In this document: in pieces, positions 1 to 8,112 of the stretch
Numbering within the stretch: the stretch's first letter is position 1
How the letters are laid out: each line of letters starts with the position of its first letter
NCBI GenBank assembly: GCA_933822405.4
Contig: CAKOGP040001839.1
Coordinates: 1-16,201 of the forward strand
Direction: 5' to 3'
Length of the DNA stretch: 16,201 nucleotides
Source of the DNA: Cylindrotheca closterium
Taxonomy: Eukaryota; Bacillariophyta; Bacillariophyceae; Bacillariales; Bacillariaceae
Program-made: the position numbers and the translations under genes
Notes under the pieces: generated by a model
What the model was told of the DNA's origin: nothing
Seen by the model: only the letters and a program-made list of their open reading frames with translations
The model's database searches: none

Positions 1-540
1 CCTTAGACCTTGGGGACAAAAGAAGGGAAGGAAAGGGAAGAGGAATCCTTCATTCGGTCGTGTCGTTTCCAGCCTCTTCTGTACTTGTTTCATTTTCTCG
101 TCGATAGCTATCACACCACTTCTCTGACCTTGCATGATTGCAAATCAAACCCCATTGCTCTTCTGGAACACGTGTTGTAGATGGTGTCTGTGTTGTAGCC
201 GGCGTAATCACCTTCTTTGGCTTCCATTTTGCTGTCAATCATTGTCCCATCGTGAGTGGTGATGCAAATCAGTTGATTCATCATCCCGAAACCAAAAATT
301 GTCGAAAAGTACTTTCGAGCATAGGGCTAAAATCCCCGAAAAATTGCCCTTTGCACTGTCTTATTGGCGTTAAAATACCACGTATTCTAAAAATGACCAT
401 TTTTAATTTCTATGGTGATACTTTTTTAGAAAAGCCCGAAAGTGGGTATGGGAAGGGGGGGTTTTTCGTGGATCGGGGTCATAATTTCCAATCCCCCAAC
501 TCTGAATTTCAGTAGTCGTGCTGTGAAAGAAGGTGAAAAA
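1..540. other. Unassigned left edge, no recognisable gene
   Basis: I see no supportable gene here. Minus-strand frames between about 50 and 250 are short, lack an ATG preceded by an open frame, and match no family I know. Positions 250-500 are rich in short A/T and G runs with frequent stops. An acceptor-like pyrimidine tract ending in TTTCAG lies at about 505-511. It could precede the first exon of the broken Crypton-like gene to the right, but I cannot confirm this. Confidence 0.4.
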
Positions 541-1279
541 AAGCATGAAGTTAATTTGCGACTACAAATGCCAGAATAGACAAAAGGTGATGATCCGTTC
601 AATGGTTTGAAAGGAGACCTGTTAACAACTCCAGAGAAAAAAAACTGCTCACCTATATGTTTAATGACAGAGGTGATTCTTGCCATCTTGTGGCAAGCTT
701 TAATTTGGGGTGCAATGCTGGAGTTTGGGGAGCCACAAGTCGGGACCTCCGTCTCTGTGACTTGTATGTGAGCCATCGGTTTGCTCACAATAATGGCAGG
801 AGTTTGACAATAGCCATCCGCAAGGATGGCCCCAAAAGCACTTGTTCAGCAGACAGACTTACTGGCTGCTTGCGCCATCGGAAATATCTTTTGTGCGGTG
901 TTTTTGCAAGTGCCTTGCGTGTCACAGAAGCACTAATTAACAATGGCCACAAACTTTAATTCCAACGGCCAGATGCAAGCGAGGGAGCCTCCTGGTGGCA
1001 AACCCCTTTTGTACAATTTGCCATTCTACAGAATGATTCTAGTGCAATGGGACAGGTACAATTTGAAAGTGTGTTATGTCATATTCAATTTGGGCCACGA
1101 TCTAACTTTAAACAAAAAATTCAGGTATATCAAAGGACGGGAGTCTGATCATGTAAAATAACACATCATAGATCACACTGTGTAATGTATGCATCCACTG
1201 CAGGACTGCATCCTCATTGTTGGAATTGCTCTCTTGGAGACCATTCATTGGAAACTCCTTGATAGAAGCAGTTCAACAC

Positions 1280-1309
1280 GTCCGATCGGACAGACGGACA
1301 AATGTCCGT
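1280..1309. repeat. Clustered GTCCG palindrome and hairpin
   Basis: GTCCGATCGGAC at 1280-1291 is a perfect 12-bp palindrome. It is followed at once by ACGGACA (1294-1300) and TGTCCGT (1303-1309), a 7-bp inverted repeat with a 2-nt loop. Another GTCCG follows at about 1313. The cluster lies in the stretch that appears inserted into the Crypton-like gene (about 1200-1790). It could be an element end or a protein-binding site; nothing decides between these. Confidence 0.4.
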
Positions 1310-2048
1310 TTGGTCCGTTTATTCGGGGGATTCCTATGAGTCGGTTTTGCAGGGAATCTGAAAACATGGAATTGTGCGCTTGGACTATCAAACGTCTGAG
1401 CGCCACGAAAATCCCATACTGAATCCTGCGGGAGTTCGGTACGTGGGTTTTGTACCGGCCTTTCTGGATTGCATAACATCCAGTAAAGTTTTGGGAAATT
1501 TGAGTTTTCGTGCAAGGCTTTTGCTTTGCCCATTCCATGTAGATAACAAGTCTTTTAGAATAGTTATTTCCTGTAGAGATGATTATTTCATATTAGACGG
1601 ATCGGAGATTGCTATGGTTGGTGCCTATGCATGACGACTTGATGGGTCGCATGTTGGCACAGCTGGTTGGCAATTATGGCTTGATGGGCCACAACGTTGT
1701 CAATCGGTTTGGACGAAGACAAGCAGTCTGATGTCCGCCAGAACCGATTTCCAACACTCATCAAGTGTCTACATTGACCAAAAATCAGACTGATAAGCTT
1801 TCACAAGCATACTGGTGTGACATGGAGCGCCCGTCCATGACTGTGATGGCAGGTTTCAAAAAGTTGGCCTTCCTCTGCCAAATATTTGGGAATGCATAGA
1901 CAAAAATTTTGGGAGAGACTACAGTAAATGGGAAGCTAAACAACAATCAGACGAGGGGGACAAGTCTGAATGTGGTGAAATTCTTGTGCAAGATGGGATC
2001 TATTTTGTGCATGATTTCCCAAATCACCAAATGGCGCAGCTTCTTCAG

Positions 2049-2121
2049 GTAAGCTATCTCTCACCATCGTATTTGAAACTATACGAACATCAAGCTTACT
2101 TATGGTTTCAACTGAATCAAG
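2049..2121 (+). other. Likely spliceosomal intron, 73 nt, phase 0
   Basis: The upstream frame reads to ...MAQLLQ and meets CAG|GTAAGC, a strong 5' splice site. The sequence then has stop-free but unconvincing coding up to ACTGAATCAAG, which offers a branch-point-like CTGAATC and an AG at 2120-2121. Joining 2048 to 2122 keeps phase and gives MAQLLQ-AKIPGYTQWAAEKRR, leading into the coiled coil. Without splicing, the two segments are in different frames. A 73-nt GT-AG intron is a common size in diatoms and confirms eukaryotic nuclear origin if real. Confidence 0.6.
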
Positions 2122-2953
2122 GCAAAAATTCCGGGCTATACACAATGGGCTGCAGAAAAAAGGCGATGGGTCCAGTCAGAATTGCAGAATCGTGAACACG
2201 ACCAAATTTGCCGGCTAAATGAAGCATCTGCAGCAGCCTTCCACAACCTGAAGGAACAGGGCACGAATATTCTAGAGACTGTGCAGACTGTGCAAGAAAA
2301 CCTATTGTCTTTAAACACTGCAAATTTGACATTGAAGAACGATATTGAACAATTGAAGTTGATCTGAAAGAAAGAGACCGTGACTTTTTTTGGCAGGATC
2401 AAGAACATCAAAGAAAGTTGTCAAGAGGATTGCTTCTTTTGGAAAGACAGCAATCAACAATAGTCGCAGAGCCACGCACAGCTACTACCAACGCAACACC
2501 AGTGGTGGCAGTAGGGAAGCTGATGATGCCCCCCACCCACTAATTAATCACCGGCCAATGCTCGGACTCCAAGACTCAGCAAGGCCACTTACACCGCCTG
2601 TGCCACAGCAATTTGGGAAATCATGGAAGGCAAATCTTCAAACGTGGCGCAGGCTAGAATTGCACAAGTGGTCCTGGGATGCCAAGAAAGACTGGGACCA
2701 AAACACAGCAAAACGATGCGGCAAACTGCGTAATGCCATTCTGTGTCTTGAAGACGTCAAATCCAAAAAGAATGGCACATTGAATGATGCCGCAGAATTT
2801 CTTGACAAAGAGCAGAAGCGACTAAAACTGAACATCACAACCCACCTTGGAGCAAAGATGAAGGATAACACTACAATTACCTCAAGAAAGCAGAAGAAAA
2901 AGCCAATGGAAGAAAACAATGATATTGGTGGAAACACAGTAATTTCCCAGTGA

Positions 2954-3558
2954 CAACTGGGACGATTACCAAATGTACGAAATTTAAATCCCAATGCATG
3001 GGGTAGTGGTGGGACAGGGACCACTACAGCTGTGAGAGCCATGAGCCGCCAAAAAAAATCTGATGGCAATCGAATTTTTTCACCAGCAGGTCCGATAGCA
3101 GAGCTTTGACACAAGCGCCCCTTAATACAACAAACAACCTTGGCATTGAAAGGCGGCATTTGTTCCAGAGACAAGCCAGAAACTTGGCTATAGAAATTCA
3201 AGTGAGAAAAATTCACGTCTAATATGTCAAGCGTTGAAATGCTGAGAAGAAGCCAGGAAATTGAAGTATTTTGAAGACACAAACGAGACAAGTTCACACA
3301 AAATCAAGATTACCGCAAACCAGCTGCCATAGAACATCGTCCAGTGGTGTTCATTTTTGCTTTTCTTGCTTGTGTCAGAAATGGCATTCATCATATGTGT
3401 ACATTTGATTTCAAGCTTCACCTTTGGAATGAAATGAAATGCTATTGCTGTGAGGATTGTAAAGAGCATGGAAGAGCAATAGGTCATACATAAATATAAA
3501 TATTCCTTTCATTTCAATATTTCTCTTATACTCTAATACTATGCTGACGGATTGAGTC
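2954..3558. other. Non-coding AT-rich spacer
   Basis: The last frame of the Crypton-like gene continues without interruption for about 51 codons past the TGA at 2951-2953, to TGA at 3107-3109. This may be a former extension of the same protein. Beyond that, stops are frequent in all frames and no family is recognisable. The long minus frame at 2638-3297 is antisense to the better-supported plus frame and is not accepted. Confidence 0.4.
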
Positions 3559-3636
3559 AAGTTTTGACACAGTAAAAGTTTTGACACGGTAAAAGCTTTG
3601 ACATGACAAAAGTTTTGACACAACGAAAGTTTTATG
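3559..3636. repeat. Four-copy 17-bp tandem repeat
   Basis: Units start at 3559, 3576, 3593 and 3610, with consensus AAGTTTTGACACAGTAA. A partial fifth begins AAGTTTTATG at 3627. Units differ at a few positions: the third has GCTTTGACATG, and the ends vary between GTAA, ACAA and ACGA. The array ends about 25 bp beyond the stop codon of the RusA-like gene, so it lies in that gene's presumed 3' flank. It could be a simple minisatellite; no function is evident. Confidence 0.85.
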
Positions 3637-3659
3637 AATTTTACTATGAATTAAATGAA

Positions 3660-4094
3660 CTAGACTTGAAGAACTTCAATATTAGTAAAGCCAGTAGCAG
3701 TAGCCAAAACCTTTTCAGCAACAATCTTGCAGATAAGACGGTCGTTTCCGAAGATTGTTGCAAACTGGAGTGTGTCCAAAATGAATTTAATCATATTGTC
3801 CAAATCCTTGCTCATGTTCCTCACTCCAAATGTGAGGCGTACCATAACCAAGCTTGAAAACAAAGGCAATCCGCCCAGAAAAACGCCAGCTTCCTGAAGG
3901 GCACGACCAATCTTTGTTGCAAGGCCATCGGAAGCTCGGCCAGAAGGATTGTAGAACCACTGACAATTGGCAATTTGGCGGAGGCGATGGCGCCCTTGAG
4001 CGATTGGCTTGCCAGAAATGTCCAAGGAGACCGAATAGCCTTTGGAATTGGTGGCGATAAGGGCTTCAGCAGTGTGGTCGCGAACGTTGTTCAT
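3660..4094 (-). CDS. RusA-family Holliday junction resolvase
   Basis: RusA enzymes are small homodimeric nucleases that cut four-way DNA junctions during recombination. The 144-residue product matches the family in layout. A beta strand with 'ISGKPIAQGRHR' (residues 26-37) resembles the I.GKP...R start of RusA/YqaN proteins. 'FYNPSGRASDG' (47-57) follows, then 'LPLFSSLVMVRLTF' (76-89), then 'KDLDNMIKFILDTL' (96-109) and 'GNDRLI' (116-121). D97, D99, K103 and D118 have exactly the spacing of E. coli RusA catalytic D70, D72, K76 and D91. The length fits (E. coli RusA is 120 residues). The ATG at 4094 is the first Met after an in-frame stop at 4161-4163; the intervening codons are Ser/Ile-rich and look non-coding. 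The frame is intact, unlike nearly everything around it. The family is known mainly from lambdoid prophages and Bacillus elements, so a eukaryotic mobile-element setting is notable. Which element owns it is unknown. Confidence 0.8.
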   Translation of the reverse strand: MNNVRDHTAEALIATNSKGYSVSLDISGKPIAQGRHRLRQIANCQWFYNPSGRASDGLATKIGRALQEAGVFLGGLPLFSSLVMVRLTFGVRNMSKDLDNMIKFILDTLQFATIFGNDRLICKIVAEKVLATATGFTNIEVLQV

Positions 4095-4247
4095 GATGAT
4101 GATGGATGGGGATGATGGCAGGGATGATGAACTGGTCGAATTGATTGTTGTGTTCTTGCTTCAAAAGAAAAAGAAATCACTTTGGTTGTTGGATCCAGAC
4201 CCAAGGTAAGCTCATGTAGAATTCCACAGTATATCTTTGTAAGACGC

Positions 4248-4670
4248 ATCAACGGTCGTGTCTTTCACAAATTTGGGAGTAAAGCAATCTCTCAGGAGCA
4301 TTTGTTTCAATTCCTTATCCACAGCATCTTTTCCATCGTCACCAAACTTCTTCAGTCCTTGATTGATGTAATACTGTTGAATGAAGTTCAGACCTTTGTC
4401 AGTATCAAACTTTGCCTTGATCTGCATCATGCAACGAGCGATCAGAATAGCGTCATGATCTTCATAATCAGCTTTCATCTCATTCCCAATCTGTTGGAAA
4501 CATAGATTGTGCTGTGCTTCAAGGATAGCTTTACTGTCTTTAGTACTGCGACTTCCCTCTTTGTACAAATACCAGACTTCAATTTGTCCTTCAACGGTTT
4601 CATTTCCCTCTCTCGATGCTTGCACCTTGTCGCAACTCAATTCTTGTTCTCCTTCTTGTTCTTGGCAAGA
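4248..4670 (-). pseudogene. Copia RT fragment, copy A
   Basis: This is the start of a Copia-type (RVT_2) reverse transcriptase and its upstream linker. It includes 'YINQGLKKFGDDGKDAVDKE', 'LKQMLLRDCFTP' and 'FVKD', the segment before the catalytic palm in diatom Copia polyproteins. It is a close copy of 11634-12042 (same strand, by eye above 90% identical). Compared with that copy it has a CGA-to-TGA nonsense change at 4637-4639 and a one-base deletion near 4570 (CTTTGTAC against CTTTGGTAC), so the RT frame is shifted. Similarity stops near 4248, within codons following FVKD, and the frame then runs only to a stop at 4212. The palm, with its YxDD motif, is absent. Upstream it passes directly into the gag-like frame. 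Confidence 0.75.
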
Positions 4671-5869
4671 TGTTCGGCTAGTCTCTCCTCCACAAGTGCC
4701 TCCAATCGGGAATCCAGGGCCTCTTGGAAGAGACAATTCTCTTCTCTGACGTTGGTGATGGTCTTCTCCGTGATCTTGTTGCTGTTGAAGTTCTTTGCTT
4801 TGGCGTCACAAAGGTAGATGTAGTTCTGGAATAGCAACAGTCTTTTGCTGGTGGAGTGGACTCGGATTCTCAGTAGTTCCTTGGAGTGGTGGGAGAGCAG
4901 GAGGTAGGCTTCTGACCCTTTCCACGCGTCGCTCATGCCATCAATTCTCTTTTGCCGGATCTTGTTGATGAGTGCGGTGTAGTTGGTCAGAGTTTCTCGG
5001 ATAATGAGGCAGAGTAGACTTTGTTCCAAGTAATCATCAATGAAGTCCTTCATATATCCCCGGTCATGTAGGTAGGATTGGACGCAGAGTCGTTGGTTCC
5101 AAGAGGTGAGCTCCTTGTCTTCTGCGATAGTGCTGGCCGCTTTGAAGAGGTTGGCTTCTGACTTGATTAAAGCCAGCCCGTGTCTGGAAGTCTTGGGGTA
5201 ATGGATGTCGGTGATCCTAGTCTTCATGGAGGGGTTCTTGCTAGATTCGACGGTCTCCAAGAACTGCTGCATAATGTCTGTAGTGTCTGTATTCACGTCC
5301 ACATCACCACCTCCTTCCTTTGGTGAGCACGTACCTGGTAAACTTGCAATATCATTCATTACATCGTATAGTCCCTTGTATTGGCTTCTTGGTAAGGCTT
5401 CTGGCATCATTGCCCTGTCAATCTGACTGTCGAATATGGAAAGGCCGTGAATTTTGTCCTTGTCATCCTTGGAGCTATCCACTTGCCCGATGCGTACAGG
5501 GGGATCGTGTTGGTTGATGAGTACCTCTCCATTTGGGCCTCTTGGGACTTCGTCTTCTCCTCCGTTGGGTGTTGCTCCTTGGTTGTATTGAATGAGTCTG
5601 TTATGCGCCCCCTGGAGGTCAGGTTCCAGCTGTCGTGCGGTGGTCCTCGGGCCTTCAGATGGTGGGTTGGCCGCCTTTTCTTGAAGTCGTTCTGTCACTT
5701 GTGCGAGACGTTCCGCCGTTGCCTGCATTTGTCTCATCATGGGCTCGGTCGACTGAAGGAATGTCTGGAGGATGAACTGACTGGTGTCTTGATTCCCATT
5801 GTTGTTGGTTGTAGCCGGTGTTGGTGGAGCGTGACGGTTCATCCCCGTGGCTCTGGGTGGTGACTTCAT
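4637..5869 (-). CDS. Gag-like hypothetical protein, 410 codons
   Basis: I do not recognise a named family. The frame starts at a true ATG (5869). The N-terminus (residues 1-30) is rich in Pro, Thr and Asn. Residues about 31-66 form a likely coiled coil (MMRQMQATAERLAQVTERLQ). Residues 67-140 are charged and low in hydrophobics. Residues about 140-380 are helical, with few Cys and no CCHC zinc knuckle or protease DxG motif that I could find. The C-terminal 'EERLAEHLAKNKKENKN' ends at a TGA where the homologous Copia copy B has an Arg codon. The protein would otherwise read on into Copia RT. This suggests a retroelement gag-type protein fused to an RT fragment with no protease or integrase between them. 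A cellular gene truncated by the Copia insertion is an alternative. Gag identity is inferred from position and general layout only. Confidence 0.45.
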   Translation of the reverse strand: MKSPPRATGMNRHAPPTPATTNNNGNQDTSQFILQTFLQSTEPMMRQMQATAERLAQVTERLQEKAANPPSEGPRTTARQLEPDLQGAHNRLIQYNQGATPNGGEDEVPRGPNGEVLINQHDPPVRIGQVDSSKDDKDKIHGLSIFDSQIDRAMMPEALPRSQYKGLYDVMNDIASLPGTCSPKEGGGDVDVNTDTTDIMQQFLETVESSKNPSMKTRITDIHYPKTSRHGLALIKSEANLFKAASTIAEDKELTSWNQRLCVQSYLHDRGYMKDFIDDYLEQSLLCLIIRETLTNYTALINKIRQKRIDGMSDAWKGSEAYLLLSHHSKELLRIRVHSTSKRLLLFQNYIYLCDAKAKNFNSNKITEKTITNVREENCLFQEALDSRLEALVEERLAEHLAKNKKENKN

Positions 5870-5912
5870 CGTATTGTGCTCCTCGCCAATAGTTACTTGT
5901 TTGTTGGATGTT

Positions 5913-6835
5913 TTAGTGGGGATTTTCTAACAGGCGGTTGGTGTCGGTTTCTTGGGCGTAGATCGGGTCTTCTTCTTTCTCTTGGAGTGATTTTCGAGAT
6001 GGTTGGCCTGCCGGGAAGGCATCTTTTTCCAAGAGAGCTTGCTTGGCCTTGAGCTTTGTCAAAAGAGCTTCCTGTTCCAATCTTGCAATCTCTGCCGCAA
6101 TGTTATGCATATGTGACTGATATTTGTCTGTCTCTCTTTCTGACTCCACTTCGCTCTCGTCCACTCCACTGCTTTGTTGGTAATCGTCATCCAAGAGCCT
6201 GACATGATCAAGACAAAGGCGCGCCTCCATCTTCTCCTCGGAGCATCGTAATCCATTTTGCTTGCTATGGAAGACAGATTCCCCATTCTTATCTAAATGT
6301 GCAGATTCAACTCGTAGAAGCCATTGTGGTTCTGCTCTGCTCACTTTGCGATCGTCCTTGTGTTCTTGACAACGCCGGGTTGCCTTTCCACAGACTAAGA
6401 GATCTTGTTCTGTCTCCACCGTTGGCCTGATGAAGTTGGCTCTACAGTGAGTATTGTCCAGATGGATGAGATCCTCGATCGCTGGCTCGGTCCCGTCCCA
6501 GATTTCTTTGGGATCCTCTTCTTCTCCTTCAGTGTCTGGTGGTGCTTCTCCCGGGTTTCGTGTCGGTTTCCCATCAGAGAGGCCAGCATCAAAGTCTGAA
6601 TCGATTTTGCCATCATGAGTGCTTCGGAAATCGCTCATTTCAGTTTGAATTTCCTCTATGACTCGTGGCACGCCAGCCACGGATGAACGGCTTCTGGTTG
6701 AGAGTATCTGGAGGTCACGCTGCCTCTCTGTCGGCTCCGGCCGGTACTTGATAGGTCCGAATTGACTGTTTCTACTGGGGGTCTACGAGCCCGCCCATTT
6801 GGCGATAACACATTGAGAAGACGTCCAAAATCCAT
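5913..6835 (-). CDS. Acidic unknown protein with Cys/His clusters, probably frameshifted
   Basis: The main frame is open from 6782 to the stop at 5913 but has no ATG near its start; the GTG at 6680 is unlikely to serve in a eukaryote. A good ATG at 6835 (MDFGRLLNVLSPNGRARRPP) begins a neighbouring frame that would join the main frame after one shift near 6740-6780. This gives 'QFGPIKYRPEPTERQRDLQ' and onward. So it is either a frameshifted gene or has an unseen intron. Visible traits are a long acidic stretch (EGEEEDPKE), two Cys/His groups (C-x6-C-x2-H in 'CGKATRRCQEH', and C-x9-C-x2-H ending 'LCLDH'), and a coiled coil late in the protein (IARLEQEALLTKLKAKQALL). The stop is 43 bp from the start of the gag-like frame on the same strand, so both may belong to one element. 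I know no matching family by name. Confidence 0.4.
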
Positions 6836-7125
6836 GATTTTTGCAAACTCCTGATTCCTCTTATTGATTCCCTATATGGATCACTATCCCCCCAGGCGAG
6901 TTGAAATTTTCTACGCTATGTTGGGGTCCAATAGTGTTCAATCGGAAGGTTCAATCTGGATTGAGTTGTGGGTTTCTTGCCAAAACTCTCAATTCTTTCC
7001 AGTTTGGTGCTTTCGTGTTCACATCTTCTCCAAGTTCAGTACTTCTTCTCACATATGGTAGCTACGCGTCAGATCTTCGTTCAAGTTCTTTGCTGGCTAC
7101 CGGAATTCGGAATTCTTCTTCTTCT
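6836..7125. other. Spacer between two minus-strand frames
   Basis: No supportable gene. Plus frames at 6864-7206 overlap each other, are Ser/Phe/Leu-rich and look like antisense noise. The minus strand has stops in every frame here. The segment could be the 3' flank of the 144-residue frame to the right and the 5' flank of the acidic protein to the left. Confidence 0.3.
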
Positions 7126-7560
7126 TCACTTTTGCAACCTTTCTATACAGTCGGCTGGGTAGAGTCCAGATTTCACAGTTCTCTTGTTTGTTTCAAAGTA
7201 GGCTGATCTTCGCATGTTCTCGTCGAGCTTTGCAGAATAGAGAATCTTGTTTTGGGCCATCTCTGTTTCTCTTGCAACAGCTTCAGTTTGAGTTGGAGCA
7301 TTCAATGTTGGAGCGATCGCATTGTAGTCGATCGACTTTCCATCTAGAATTGATTTCACGATGTCTTCGGAACATTTCATTCCAGAAGCTTGGATGTAAT
7401 CAATCACTCTTTCTTCGGCATCTTCATACAACGATCTTGCCCTTACATCGTTTTCATCTTTAGTTGAAAATAGATGTTTCACAACTGTTGAACTTGGATT
7501 GCTCTTGACTTTCTGAGGAGTCACACGTCCTTTTCCTCCACCGAATGAAGAACGTCCCAT
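7126..7560 (-). CDS. Small unknown protein, 144 residues
   Basis: I do not recognise the family. The frame is open from a GTG at 7578, but the first ATG (7560) gives a natural start: MGRSSFGGGKGRVTPQKVK, a basic Gly/Lys-rich head. A helical middle follows (EDAEERVIDYIQASGMKCSE) and then 'ILDGKSIDYNAIAPTLNAP'. The end is charged and helical (VARETEMAQNKILYSAKLDE onward). There is no signal peptide or membrane segment. On the minus strand an ATATAT box lies about 46-49 nt upstream of the ATG (7609-7614), a plausible but unproven promoter element. The basic head would suit nucleic-acid binding; this is inference. The frame has no internal stop, which makes it one of the few intact-looking frames in the window, though 144 codons can arise by chance. 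Confidence 0.4.
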   Translation of the reverse strand: MGRSSFGGGKGRVTPQKVKSNPSSTVVKHLFSTKDENDVRARSLYEDAEERVIDYIQASGMKCSEDIVKSILDGKSIDYNAIAPTLNAPTQTEAVARETEMAQNKILYSAKLDENMRRSAYFETNKRTVKSGLYPADCIERLQK

Positions 7561-7578
7561 AGTCAACAAATCACTCAC

Positions 7579-7839
7579 TCCTTTGTAGATAAGGCAGTGT
7601 TGTTCTTGATATATATTTGTTTTGTTGCCTTTTGTGATTGAATGTTAGAATAAAGCAAAATGTGCTCTATCTTGAGTGCCTTTAGCGCTCAGAACAAACT
7701 CACTGCAATCTAAATTTGTAATCGATTGTACAACACTTTCACGACAATAGTTCTCCTTGTGTTAGGTATACTTTGAGTGAAGTTGTTCCTATTTAATTAA
7801 TGTTTTGCTTGAATTGATGATTCAATCACAAAAGTGAGT
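7579..7839. other. AT-rich non-coding spacer
   Basis: The sequence is AT-rich, with TATA-like runs (about 7609-7614) and TTTAATTAA (about 7792-7800). No open frame of note is present on either strand. It may contain the promoter of the 144-residue minus-strand frame. Confidence 0.3.
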
Positions 7840-8112
7840 TCAGCAATTTTCCCCTTGGAAAATCCCTTGTTTACAGAACTCGATTTGGCTTCTACGAGGA
7901 TTCTGTGTTGAATACAGTACTTTGGGACATCTTGTATTATTTCCTACTGCATCGTACACAACATCGATATTCCACTTGTATAGGGTCTTTTCCTTTTTGT
8001 GTGGATATAGATTGTCCGGCAGACTTGCGTCGAATCCCAAAATCACGATCAAAGTCCGATTGTGCGTGTCAAAACGTTGTACTTGAATAGTTTCTTTTGG
8101 AAAAAAACTCAT
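7840..8112 (-). CDS. Short unknown frame, 90 codons
   Basis: A true ATG at 8112 opens a 90-codon frame beginning MSFFPKETIQVQRFDTHN. It contains 'LIVILGFDASLPDNLYPHKK' and 'LYKWNIDVVYDAVG'. The composition looks protein-like, with an alternating hydrophobic pattern, but I cannot place it. In another minus frame just upstream (about 8113-8170) the reading 'EVLQDLYGVCWDMTKYEFF' appears to lead into it, so this may be a frameshifted remnant of a longer protein. A transposase fragment was considered, but no catalytic motif supports that. Low confidence. Confidence 0.25.
   Translation of the reverse strand: MSFFPKETIQVQRFDTHNRTLIVILGFDASLPDNLYPHKKEKTLYKWNIDVVYDAVGNNTRCPKVLYSTQNPRRSQIEFCKQGIFQGENC

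Larger units (their letters stand above)
540..2953 (+). pseudogene. Broken Ndc10_II / GCR1_C (Crypton-like) gene
   Basis: Proteins of this type carry a tyrosine-recombinase-derived DNA-binding domain (Ndc10_II), usually followed by a GCR1_C-type domain, and descend from Crypton DNA transposons. Conserved pieces appear in the expected order but in different plus frames. About 590-720 has a helix ending in WQALIWGAMLEFGE. About 727-957 has 'SRDLRLCDLYV', then 'RKDGPKS' and 'GCLRHRKYLLCGV', the RHrd.eLCp-like core. About 985-1175 has paired tryptophans, 'MGQVQFES' and then 'SCKITHHR', the KxTHxxR signature. About 1795-1865 reads 'LSQAYWCDMERPSMTVMAGF', matching the conserved Y...mAGF segment. 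About 1866-2048 continues 'VGLPLPNIWECIDKNFGRDY'. After an intron, a Gln/Glu/Leu-rich coiled coil spans 2122-2450. The end (about 2570-2953) holds 'WKANLQTWRRLELHKWSW' and a basic tail, possibly GCR1_C-like. Frameshifts (about 720, 1860, 2360, 2520), in-frame stops (one before SCKITHHR, another near 1730) and about 600 bp of extra sequence between 1200 and 1790 show that it is dead. The family call rests on motif memory; the GCR1_C part is the weakest. Confidence 0.55.

Noticed and set aside
426..788. 120-codon minus-strand frame
   Set aside because: It is antisense to the start of the Ndc10-like domain on the plus strand and has no family signature.
1278..1610. Terminal inverted repeats of a complete DNA transposon
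   Set aside because: The match between the two ends is only about seven bases (TCCGATC), and no target-site duplication was seen. It is kept only as a weak hint within a finding.
2638..3297. 219-codon minus-strand frame
   Set aside because: It lies antisense to the better-supported coiled-coil/GCR1-like plus frame, has no recognisable motif and shows Ser/Phe-rich antisense composition.
4637..5869. Retroviral-type gag with zinc knuckle
   Set aside because: No CX2CX4HX4C motif is present anywhere in the frame, so only a loose 'gag-like' label is justified.
7840..8112. PiggyBac-type transposase fragment
   Set aside because: 'LYKWNIDVVYDAVG' vaguely recalls the KPxKWGxKxxxLxD segment, but the lysine/proline pattern and catalytic Asp context are missing.
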